A stretch of DNA of 44,339 bases from Flavobacteriales bacterium (GTDB lineage Bacteria; Bacteroidota; Bacteroidia; Flavobacteriales_D; Crocinitomicaceae). Numbering within the stretch: position 1 is the stretch's first letter; each line of letters begins with the position of its first letter. Of the stretch, positions 9,957-20,145 are shown in pieces. The notes below the pieces were generated by a model. That model made no database searches and was not told the DNA's origin. It saw nothing but the letters and a program-made list of their open reading frames with translations. The translations under genes and the position numbers were made by a program. The stretch lies in NCBI GenBank assembly GCA_947505255.1, contig CANNKP010000004.1, forward strand, positions 1 to 44,339. Direction: 5' to 3'.

Positions 9957-11540
9957 ATGCGCTATTTCATCATTCTAATTATAAGTATTTCCTTATTTAA
10001 TAGTTGTTCAAATAGTGCCGCAGAAGTGCCAATAGAATTTTTTAAAGATGAGTCCATTCCACTAGAGGAGAAAATCCAAAAAGTCTTAGATAATTCATAT
10101 TTAAAAACGTTAGGTTTTGATGATTCTCAAAGTGAATGGCTTCAAAAGCATTATGAAAAAAATTCATTCAAACCTCATTGGATTAATGATTCCATGTTCA
10201 TTGAATCCGGTTTAAAAATTAAAGAAACTTTATCTCATTCAATGTGGTTTGGGATTCCTGAAAACAGAATTTCGTTCTCTAAAAAGGCTAATTTAAACTG
10301 GGTTGAAGAAGAGATTATGCTAACCGCTAAAACAGCAATGGTTCTTAATGATTTAAATAGTGGCTTTTTAAATATAACCGATAAAAAATATAAGGTTAAG
10401 AAGTTTGTTTCAAGTGGCAATTTTGATTCTACACTAGCTATGAACGAAAACAGGTCTTTTGATGAACTATTTCTTCAACAAAGACTTACTGATACTAATT
10501 ATCAGTTCATTGCTAGTCAGTTATACATTTTTTGTAAAAGTTATCCTTTAGATAAAAATACATTTGATATTGAAACCATAAAAAATGACTCAATACATAC
10601 GATTCCAAAGGCTACGAAGGCTTTAATCTCTAAAGGATATTTAAAAGGAAATTCTAAAGACAGCCTTTTATTTGTTAAAGCTTTGAAAATATTTCAAGGG
10701 CATAATGGACTAAAAAAGGATGGTGTTGTTGGCAAATATACTGCTTGGGCGCTAAATGAAAGTACCTATGACAAAGTATTGAGAGCTGCTTTTGTAATGG
10801 ATAAATTAAGAACTGCGATTAAATACCCATCGAAATGTGTTAGAATTAATCTTCCAGAATACGTTTTAAGATTTTATGCAAATGATAGTCTTAAACAAAT
10901 TCACAATATTGTCATTGGAAAAACGGAAAATCAAACTCCACAATTAGAATCGACGATTCGAAAGATAGTTGTTTATCCTTATTGGACTATTCCCCAATCA
11001 ATTGCAAGTAAAGAAGTTTTGCCTGCAGCTAAAAGAAGTGCTGGCTATTTTGCAAAAAATAATTATCGTATTTACAGAAATGATGTAGAAATAAATCCAT
11101 TTTCTGTAAATTGGGATAAAATAAAGAAGGGAACTTTTCCTTATAAGATTATTCAAGATCCTGGACCAAAAAATAGTTTGGGTATAATCAAATTTGAATT
11201 CTACAATGACTTTAGTGTTTATGTGCATGATTCACCAGCTAAATCTCTATTTAAAACAGATATTCGTTCTTATTCACATGGTTGTATGCGTTGCGAAAAC
11301 CCAGTCGATCTAGGTAAAGTTATTTTAGATTATGACTCTGTTGGTCGCAAAAGAAATGACTTAACACGAGATTCTTTAGATACATTAATTAATAGAGCTG
11401 AGAATTTCGTGATTCAACTAAAAAAACCAATTCCAATTTATGTTGAATACAATACTGTTTATGCAGATAGAGAGAAATTAATTTTTCATTTGGACATCTA
11501 CAAAAGAGATGAAGAATATTTAAAAATCATGAAGGAATAA
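9957..11540 (+). CDS. L,D-transpeptidase (YcbB/LdtD-like) with peptidoglycan-binding region
   Basis: FQGHNGLKKDGVVGKYTAWALN (PG-binding-like) and catalytic YSHGCMRCENP. Confidence 0.9.
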   Translation: MRYFIILIISISLFNSCSNSAAEVPIEFFKDESIPLEEKIQKVLDNSYLKTLGFDDSQSEWLQKHYEKNSFKPHWINDSMFIESGLKIKETLSHSMWFGIPENRISFSKKANLNWVEEEIMLTAKTAMVLNDLNSGFLNITDKKYKVKKFVSSGNFDSTLAMNENRSFDELFLQQRLTDTNYQFIASQLYIFCKSYPLDKNTFDIETIKNDSIHTIPKATKALISKGYLKGNSKDSLLFVKALKIFQGHNGLKKDGVVGKYTAWALNESTYDKVLRAAFVMDKLRTAIKYPSKCVRINLPEYVLRFYANDSLKQIHNIVIGKTENQTPQLESTIRKIVVYPYWTIPQSIASKEVLPAAKRSAGYFAKNNYRIYRNDVEINPFSVNWDKIKKGTFPYKIIQDPGPKNSLGIIKFEFYNDFSVYVHDSPAKSLFKTDIRSYSHGCMRCENPVDLGKVILDYDSVGRKRNDLTRDSLDTLINRAENFVIQLKKPIPIYVEYNTVYADREKLIFHLDIYKRDEEYLKIMKE

Positions 11541-11581
11541 CCTTTTAAGTTCTTAATTTTGATAAATAAATATTCTAGACA

Positions 11582-12232
11582 ATGGCAGTTTTAATTTCAC
11601 CTTCAGTTTTATCATGTGATTTTGCAAATATTCAACGTGATGTTGAAATGATTAATGCTTCATCTGCGGATTGGTTTCACATTGACGTGATGGATGGTGT
11701 TTTTGTTCCAAATATTTCATTCGGTTTTCCCGTAATTAGTGCTATTAAAAAACATGCTACAAAACCGTTGGATGTTCATATTATGATAGCAAATCCGGAT
11801 CTATACATCGAAGATTTTAAAAACGCTGGAACAGATATATTAACTGTTCATTATGAGGCTTGTACTCATTTGCATAGAACAATTCAAGCTATTAAAGCTG
11901 CTGGGATGAAAGCGGGCGTAGCCTTAAATCCGCATACTCCAGTAGATTTATTACAAGATGTTATCGCTGATTTAGATCTTGTATTGATAATGTCCGTTAA
12001 TCCTGGTTTTGGAGGGCAAAAATTCATTAAGAACGCTATCCTTAAAGTTGAACAAGCGAAGAATTTAATTCACCGATATGGCTCACGCGCTCTTGTGGAA
12101 GTAGATGGAGGTGTGAACATGGAAACTGGTAAAGAATTGGTGGAAGCCGGTGCGGATGTGCTTGTGGCGGGAAGTTTTGTGTTTAATTCATCTAATCCAA
12201 ATCAAACAATTGCCGAATTAAAGAGTCTTTAA
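11582..12232 (+). CDS. rpe: Ribulose-phosphate 3-epimerase
   Basis: SPSVLSCDFANIQRDVEMI, HIDVMDGVFVPNISFG, MSVNPGFGGQKFI, EVDGGVN. Confidence 0.97.
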   Translation: MAVLISPSVLSCDFANIQRDVEMINASSADWFHIDVMDGVFVPNISFGFPVISAIKKHATKPLDVHIMIANPDLYIEDFKNAGTDILTVHYEACTHLHRTIQAIKAAGMKAGVALNPHTPVDLLQDVIADLDLVLIMSVNPGFGGQKFIKNAILKVEQAKNLIHRYGSRALVEVDGGVNMETGKELVEAGADVLVAGSFVFNSSNPNQTIAELKSL

Positions 12233-12322
12233 TCCATTTTTCACCAAACCTTTTTCAAACATAAATGTATTTTTATTCGTCAACGAAAGTAACAAACACA
12301 TAAAAAGGACGTTTAGTTAAAT

Positions 12323-13417
12323 ATGAAGCAGTTAATTATATTATTTTTCATCTTTTTTTCATCTAAAGTATTTGGATTGTCAGATACCTCATTGGTGGTA
12401 AGAGAAAATAAATTGGTTGAACTTTTAGCTAATCTTAGGGCATCAATCACAGATGATGAAAAATCAAGCAACAATTTAATTTTTAAAGAATACCTTTTCG
12501 AAACGCTTCAGCAGAATGACGCTTTTAAATATCCCTTTTCTAAATTAAAATCAGTAGGTTTTGTTGATAGCCCAGATGGTCAGCTGCGAATTGTGAACTG
12601 GAACATCGAACAAGCAGACGAAACACAAAAATATTATTGCTATTTAATGCATGTTGATTCCAAAAAGAAAAAAGTAGAATACAGTGAATTAATTGACAAT
12701 TCTTTCATGCTCCCTCCCCGACCTGATGGAATTTTAGAAGCGCATAACTGGTATGGCGCATTATACTACAAAATAATCCCGGTTGACAAAGGCTCCAAAA
12801 TTGTTTATACGCTTCTTGGATGGGATGGAAATAGCTCTATGAGTACAATTAAATTAATTGATGTCTTATACTTTTCAGGGAATGCGCCTAAATTAGGCAG
12901 TCCAATTTTCAAAACAAAAGAAATGACTTACAAAAGAATGTTTTATGAGCATTCTAAAAAAACAACAATGTCTTTGAAATATGAAGAAGAATATGACCGT
13001 ATAATTTTCGATCATCTTTCTCCAGAGGCACCTAATTTAAAAGGTTTTTATTCCTTTTATGTCCCCGACCTTTCTTATGATGCTTTTGTTTTAGAAGGCA
13101 ATAAATGGATTTTGAAAGAGGACGTGGTTGCCGTAAACAAAGGGATTGCAGAAAATACTTCCGTTTATGTTCAAAATGAACGAAATGGTAAAGTTGAGAA
13201 AAAAGAAATTAAAAATAAATGGATCAATCCATCTGATGAAAAGTCACCTAATGGCGGGTCTGTGCACATTGCAGTAACTCCTGAAAAGGACATACAAAAT
13301 CCAATAGCACAGAAAAACGAAATGGATAAAAAAGCATCGAAACATGATAAAAGAGATCCAAGTAATTTAAATTCAACCTTAGGTCAAAACAAACATCGCA
13401 GAAGAAGAAAATCATAA
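12323..13417 (+). CDS. Hypothetical secreted protein
   Basis: Signal peptide MKQLIILFFIFFSSKVFG; 364 aa with basic C-terminus NKHRRRRKS. Confidence 0.75.
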   Translation: MKQLIILFFIFFSSKVFGLSDTSLVVRENKLVELLANLRASITDDEKSSNNLIFKEYLFETLQQNDAFKYPFSKLKSVGFVDSPDGQLRIVNWNIEQADETQKYYCYLMHVDSKKKKVEYSELIDNSFMLPPRPDGILEAHNWYGALYYKIIPVDKGSKIVYTLLGWDGNSSMSTIKLIDVLYFSGNAPKLGSPIFKTKEMTYKRMFYEHSKKTTMSLKYEEEYDRIIFDHLSPEAPNLKGFYSFYVPDLSYDAFVLEGNKWILKEDVVAVNKGIAENTSVYVQNERNGKVEKKEIKNKWINPSDEKSPNGGSVHIAVTPEKDIQNPIAQKNEMDKKASKHDKRDPSNLNSTLGQNKHRRRRKS

Positions 13418-13495
13418 GATTTAAGTTAATAATCAATGAGATGCACTGTTTAATCATTCATGTTAAATTAATTTCGAACTACTATTATTTTTCCC

Positions 13496-13503
13496 TATTT
13501 TTG
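13496..13503 (+). promoter_or_regulatory. TAnnTTTG -7-type box (TATTTTTG) for the universal stress protein gene
   Basis: TATTTTTG 15 nt upstream of ATG 13519; no clear -33 TTTG at the usual spacing. Confidence 0.45.
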
Positions 13504-13518
13504 AAAAAATAACCTTTT

Positions 13519-14325
13519 ATGAGCAAGAATTTATATATAGTTCCTTATGACTTCACTCCTGTTGGTGATTCGGCAATACGATATGCACTGCACCTAGCTA
13601 AGAATGTTCAAGCTGAAATACTTGTTGTTCATTTAGCAAGTTCTAAACCTGAGGGACAAAAAGCAATTGCTCGATTAGAAGAAGTTATTAATCGTTTTGA
13701 AAAGCCTTATGGAATCGAGCTGACAAAATTAGTCAGAGTTGGTTCTATTTTCGAAGACTTAAGTAAAATAGCAAAAGCAGAAGGTGCTCAATTAGTTATA
13801 ATGGGAACTCATGGATCTGTTGGCATGCAACGATTACTTGGTAGTAATGCTATGAAGGTTATCACGGGTGCAGATACTCCGTTTCTTGTTGTTCAAAAAG
13901 ATACTGCTTTGAACGAGATAAAAAACATTGTTGTTCCTATAGATTTAACAAAAGAAAGTCTTCAAATAACTAATATTGCTGGTGATATTGCTTCAATGTT
14001 TAAAGCAAAAATTCATGTTATTGGCGAAAAACACAATGATGAATTGCTCAGCCAGCAAATGAAAAACCGAATTTTGATCGTTAAAAATCAATATGACGAT
14101 AGAAACATTGATTGTCATGTTGAATTGATAAAAAGTGGAGGTTCTTATCAAAAGAAAATATTGATATATACAAAAGAAAAATCAATCGATTTTATCGCTA
14201 TTGCATATCATTCTGAAAGTTTATTACCACAATTTGATACCTTTGCACAAACGCTGATTACGAATGATCAGAAATTACCGTGCATGGTGCTTAACTCAAA
14301 ACTGGCGTCTGCACTTTATTTTTAG
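13519..14325 (+). CDS. Universal stress protein (tandem UspA domains)
   Basis: VPYDFTPVGDSAIRYALHLAKNVQAEILVVHLA; LVIMGTHGSVGMQRLLGSNAMKVITGADTPFLVVQ. Confidence 0.9.
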   Translation: MSKNLYIVPYDFTPVGDSAIRYALHLAKNVQAEILVVHLASSKPEGQKAIARLEEVINRFEKPYGIELTKLVRVGSIFEDLSKIAKAEGAQLVIMGTHGSVGMQRLLGSNAMKVITGADTPFLVVQKDTALNEIKNIVVPIDLTKESLQITNIAGDIASMFKAKIHVIGEKHNDELLSQQMKNRILIVKNQYDDRNIDCHVELIKSGGSYQKKILIYTKEKSIDFIAIAYHSESLLPQFDTFAQTLITNDQKLPCMVLNSKLASALYF

Positions 14326-14328
14326 CAG

Positions 14329-15156
14329 ATGACAATTGGACAATACAACGATTTAACAATTCTTCGCTTTACTGCGCCTGGGGCATATCTTGGTGATGAA
14401 GAAGATAATGATGTGCTTCTACCAGGCAAATATGTGACAGAAGAAATGAAAGAAGGCGATATTATTAACGTCTTTTTATACAAGGATTCTGAAGATAGAA
14501 TTGTCGCAACAACTGAAACTCCCTTAATAACAATTGACGGATTTGCTTTCTTAAAAGTAATTGAAGTAACAGCTTTTGGTGCTTTTTTAGATTGGGGACT
14601 TGAAAAAGATTTAATGGTTCCATTTAAGGAGCAAAATCAGTTGATGGAAGACGGTAAATACTATCTTGTGACTCTACAATTAGATACATTAACAGATCGC
14701 TTATTTGCTTCAACGAAGGTTAATCGTTATATGAAAGAATGTACTGATGAGGAAATTTTAAATCAGGAAATAGATATTTTAATTGGTGACACGACCGATT
14801 TAGGCATAAAAGTTATCGTTGATGATAAATACTCAGGAATTATTTATCGAAATGATGTAAGTAAATTAGTTCGCAGAGGATCATATGATAAAGGATTCGT
14901 ATATAATATTAGAGAAGACGGAAAAGTTGATGTCCGATTCACTAAAGAAGGATTTGAGAAATTTGATGAAGCAGCTGAAGGACTTTTGAATTTGTTGAAA
15001 GAACGGAAAATCCTTTATTTGTCAGACAAAAGTGATCCAGACAGTATTCGTGAGCAGGTTGGAATGAGTAAGAAGTTATTTAAACAGGCGATTGGGAAAT
15101 TATATAAAGCTCGTGCGATTAAAATCAATGAAGGTTCAATTGAGTTGATACCGTAA
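14329..15156 (+). CDS. S1-like RNA-binding protein, CvfB family
   Basis: LPGKYVTEEMKEGDIINVFLYKDSEDRIVATTETP; AFGAFLDWGLEKDLMVPFKEQ; C-terminal winged-helix-like SDPDSIREQVGMSKKLFKQAIGKLYKARAI. Confidence 0.9.
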   Translation: MTIGQYNDLTILRFTAPGAYLGDEEDNDVLLPGKYVTEEMKEGDIINVFLYKDSEDRIVATTETPLITIDGFAFLKVIEVTAFGAFLDWGLEKDLMVPFKEQNQLMEDGKYYLVTLQLDTLTDRLFASTKVNRYMKECTDEEILNQEIDILIGDTTDLGIKVIVDDKYSGIIYRNDVSKLVRRGSYDKGFVYNIREDGKVDVRFTKEGFEKFDEAAEGLLNLLKERKILYLSDKSDPDSIREQVGMSKKLFKQAIGKLYKARAIKINEGSIELIP

Positions 15157-15162
15157 AATTAA

Positions 15163-15429
15163 GTGAGATTTATTTTTTCAATACTGCTACTTTTTATATG
15201 CATTTTTAAGCATTCAGCGCAATTAACGGACACGAATTTAATTGTAAAGCATTTAACAGAAATCACCAAAACAAAAGGATATCGGCATTTCTTGAATGTT
15301 GATTTATTAAAGAAAACAGCTAATTATATTTCAAATGATTTTAAAAAATATGCAGACACTGTTTATTTCCAGGAATACACTGTTGTAACTTGTAACTCAG
15401 GACCTGTTTTTAACCACATAGGAACATAG
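15163..15429 (+). pseudogene. N-terminal remnant of an M28-type peptidase-like secreted protein, truncated by repeat-type sequence
   Basis: GTG start; MRFIFSILLLFICIFKHSAQ...VKHLTEITKTKGYRHFLNVDLLKKTANYISNDFKKYADTVYFQEYTV resembles the start of secreted M28 peptidases; the catalytic domain is absent and the frame ends in repeat-derived TCNSGPVFNHIGT*. Confidence 0.55.
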
Positions 15430-15607
15430 AAAACATAGGTTAACAAACTTTGCTCAAAAAAAAAATAGAACTTGCAGCTCACTCCTCACTCTCCACTCCT
15501 CACTCCTCACTCCTCACTCTCCACTCCCCACTCCTCACTCCTCTCTTCTCACTCCTCTCTCCTCTCTCCTCTCTCCTCTCTCCTCTCTCCTCACTCTCCA
15601 CTCCTAC
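15387..15607. repeat. Composite short-word repeat region with polypyrimidine tract (CACTCCTCACTCTCCACTCC..., then ~5x CTCTCCT)
   Basis: AACTTGTAACTC; CCACATAGGAACATAGAAAACATAGG; then ~125 nt of nearly pure C/T with periodic A, directly abutting the response-regulator stop codon (15608-15610). Confidence 0.85.
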
Positions 15608-16351
15608 TTATAAGCTCATCATTTCCTTAAATCGAATAGCCTGTCTTCGAGAAATTTCAACCTTTTCACCTTCTCTTAATTCAACTTGTAATCCACCATT
15701 GAACCAGTTTTCAATTGAGGAAACCCATTTTAAATTAATGATGTATTTTCTGTTTGCTCGAAAGAAAAATTCAGGATCTAATCGCTCTTCAAAACTGTTT
15801 AATGATCTTAATATCAAAGGTCTGAAATTATCGAAATATACTTTTACGTAATTACCGTCCGACTCCAGCATTCTAACTTTACTCAATTCAATAAACCAGC
15901 ACTTCTCACCATCTTTAATGAAAACTCTATCAGAAGTGTTTAAAACTCTATCTTTACGAGTTATTAAAAGTTGTTGACTCGAAACGAAATCATCTTCGAC
16001 ACTTGATAATTTTTGAATTCCTTCTTTCAAACGTATTGGGTCAACTGGCTTTAAAATATAGTCTAAGGCGCTAACTTCAAAAGCTTTTAATGCGTATTCA
16101 TCGTATGCTGTAACAAAAATAACTCGAGGGATTTCATCTAAATGTTTTATCATTTCAAACCCATTTAGACCGGGCATGTTAATGTCTAAAAAGATTAAAT
16201 CAGGTTTTAATTCTTTAATTTTTTGAATTCCTTCTTCTCCATTTTTTGCTTCATCAATAATTTCAATTTCATGATAATCTTTCAATAAAGACTTTAACTC
16301 TTCCCTTGCAAGTCTTTCATCATCAATGATTATTGTTCTAAAAGTTTTCAT
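15608..16351 (-). CDS. LytTR-family response regulator
   Basis: REC domain (IIDDERLAREELKSLL, DLIFLDINMPGLNGFEMI, ALDYILKPVDPIRLKEGI) plus LytTR domain (MLESDGNYVKVYF, FFRANRKYIINLKWVSSIENW). Confidence 0.95.
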   Translation of the reverse strand: MKTFRTIIIDDERLAREELKSLLKDYHEIEIIDEAKNGEEGIQKIKELKPDLIFLDINMPGLNGFEMIKHLDEIPRVIFVTAYDEYALKAFEVSALDYILKPVDPIRLKEGIQKLSSVEDDFVSSQQLLITRKDRVLNTSDRVFIKDGEKCWFIELSKVRMLESDGNYVKVYFDNFRPLILRSLNSFEERLDPEFFFRANRKYIINLKWVSSIENWFNGGLQVELREGEKVEISRRQAIRFKEMMSL

Positions 16352-16363
16352 GATATATCTTTT

Positions 16364-17404
16364 TTAAACGTGCGTTTTAAAAATTAATTGAGCAATTACA
16401 TTGTTGCCATTTTGGAATAATTCAAATTCAGCAGCATCTTTAAATTGCAATGCTAACCGTCGTTTTGTATTCTCAATTCCTATTCCTTTTTCAAAATTTA
16501 TTTCATCAATTATTTCACCTGAATTAGTAACCGAAATAGTTACAATTCCTCCTGTTTTATTTGTTTCAATAATTATTTCACCACCTTCTACAAGATTTGA
16601 TATACCATGTTTAATAGCGTTTTCTACTAACATTTGCAATGAAAATGGGGGCAACATAAAATCATTTAAATTAGTATCTAGTATCATTTTTACTTCTAAA
16701 CGCTCTTCAAACCTTATTTTTTCAAGTTCGAGGTAATTTGAAACCATTTCTATTTCTTCCTCTAATCTCACAAGGTTTTCCCTTCCTAAAATAAGTGATT
16801 TTCTGAGTAAATTTGACAACGTTGTTACTGAAACCTTTGCTTTTGATGGCTCAATATCAATCAATGCTCTGATACTATTCAATGAATTGAAAAGAAAATG
16901 TGGATTTAATTGAGAACGAAGATTTTTAAGTTCAATCTCATTTCTACTTGATTCCAAACTTAAATTATTCAATTCTTGTTTTCTTGACTTTTGAAAGAAA
17001 TGAAAGGTGAAATAAATTGAATTCCAAAATAATATTAATACTAAAAGAGCAAAAACATTGATTATAATGTTTAAAAGGGTTAAGTTTTCCTTTTCTTTTG
17101 CATCAATCAACAATGATAATGAGGTTGTTGAAACTGCTATTAATATGGAACAAATTAAGGAACTAATTAGGACACGTGGAATTAATGGTGCTAATCGTAA
17201 ATCAAGCCATTCTAATTTAAAAAAAGAAACACGCATCAAGTGTGTCCAAAGAATACCGAAAAAGATAAGACTTGCAATATTAATGATAAAAACTAAGTCT
17301 ATTTGATGCGGATTATCGGCATAACTAGCTAGAAAAATCAATGCTACATAGGAAGTCCATCCAATAAGTTGGGCAATCCAATAAAGCCTTTTAGTTGTTG
17401 ACAT
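16364..17404 (-). CDS. LytS/His_kinase-family sensor histidine kinase
   Basis: LRSQLNPHFLFNSLNSIRALI, PPFSLQMLVENAIKHGIS, GIGIENTKRRLALQF; ORF-track start 17452, but internal MSTTKRLYWIAQLIGW at 17404 looks more natural. Confidence 0.92.
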   Translation of the reverse strand: MSTTKRLYWIAQLIGWTSYVALIFLASYADNPHQIDLVFIINIASLIFFGILWTHLMRVSFFKLEWLDLRLAPLIPRVLISSLICSILIAVSTTSLSLLIDAKEKENLTLLNIIINVFALLVLILFWNSIYFTFHFFQKSRKQELNNLSLESSRNEIELKNLRSQLNPHFLFNSLNSIRALIDIEPSKAKVSVTTLSNLLRKSLILGRENLVRLEEEIEMVSNYLELEKIRFEERLEVKMILDTNLNDFMLPPFSLQMLVENAIKHGISNLVEGGEIIIETNKTGGIVTISVTNSGEIIDEINFEKGIGIENTKRRLALQFKDAAEFELFQNGNNVIAQLIFKTHV

Positions 17405-17517
17405 GTAACAAAAATAAACTCTTCCATTGAAAAAACACTTTTTTATTGACAATTGGCAAATGTTAGCTGTTTTTTGGAGGTATTTCGTTTTGGAATGTTT
17501 TTTGACATCTTTACGCC

Positions 17518-18423
17518 GTGAAAAAAATATTCTTTATAGTGCTCTTATTCCCTATTTATAGCTTTGAACAAACATTCAAGGCAGACAGATTTGGAATGTC
17601 GGTTGGTCTGCTATTGAATGTTGGAACTCATGTTAACACAATCGGAATATCATTGAACAGCTATTATCAAGACTTTTTTTACCAAGTTAACGCAGGTTCA
17701 TCATTCACATACAATTTAACGGGATATGGGAACAGAAAAAACTTTTGGGAATCTCGAAATAGTTTAGGTTTATTGCTTTTAGGAGGTAAAAAAGAAATGA
17801 AACCCGATTTTCAATTAAATGGTTTGTTACATAATTCAGCTTTTAATTATGGAATAGGCTATAATTATATTTGGTATTTTGATAATGTTAAAACGAGCCA
17901 ATTGTCTGGTGGTTGGGGGGTTCATGTGAAATCCTTTTCACTTCTACTTGAAAATGATATTTTTGGAGGACAAGGAAAAGATCGTTTTAGGACAGGTCAT
18001 GTTACAATGAATTACAGATTGAAAGATTTTAAAATCACGACTGGCTTGAATATTTGGACAGGAGAAACAGCAAATTCTGAATGGCAAAAAAGTTCCTTTG
18101 ACAAATGTCCTAGCGGATATAGGGAATTAGATAATTTGCTTTATGGTAAAACAAGTCATGGGATTTTATACGGAGGTTTATCATACAATCTAGGTTACGG
18201 TCAATTTACAACGATGAGAATTGGAATAGATAGTGAAAATATTCGTCATGCATTTCAAAATAGACTCATGCACGATTTGATTTTTCTTCCTAAACGAATT
18301 GAACGAAAAACACCGCACTACCCTCGTTTAGATGAATTTGGGTGTCCTGTTTTTGAAGGTTCACTCATACGAAAAAGTAAATTTTATTTTCAACAAGCTT
18401 TCAATGAAAATTGGTCAAACTAA
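17518..18423 (+). CDS. Secreted protein of Bacteroidota, possibly polymorphic toxin type 23 (Bacterial toxin 23) domain
   Basis: GTG start; signal peptide; FGMSVGLLLNVGTHVNTIGISLNSYYQDFFYQVNAGSSF...FGGQGKDRFRTGHVTMNYR...TSHGILYGGLSYNLGYGQF; domain label from recall only. Confidence 0.45.
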   Translation: MKKIFFIVLLFPIYSFEQTFKADRFGMSVGLLLNVGTHVNTIGISLNSYYQDFFYQVNAGSSFTYNLTGYGNRKNFWESRNSLGLLLLGGKKEMKPDFQLNGLLHNSAFNYGIGYNYIWYFDNVKTSQLSGGWGVHVKSFSLLLENDIFGGQGKDRFRTGHVTMNYRLKDFKITTGLNIWTGETANSEWQKSSFDKCPSGYRELDNLLYGKTSHGILYGGLSYNLGYGQFTTMRIGIDSENIRHAFQNRLMHDLIFLPKRIERKTPHYPRLDEFGCPVFEGSLIRKSKFYFQQAFNENWSN

Positions 18424-18470
18424 CAATTGTTTGTGATTTGTTGATATTATTTTAATTCAATAGGAAATAA

Positions 18471-20144
<1,674 letters not shown>

Positions 20145-20145
20145 T

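Noticed and set aside
15553-15591. CTCTCCT heptamer tract as a phase-variable coding switch
   Set aside because: The tract is outside (3' of) the LytTR CDS and not in a supported ORF, so copy-number change would not shift a reading frame.
15450-15851. 133-aa plus-strand ORF reading through the CACTCC/CTCTCCT tract (SSLSTPHSSLLTLHSPLL...)
   Set aside because: Produced by the low-complexity repeat plus the antisense of the LytTR response regulator; no coding signal of its own.
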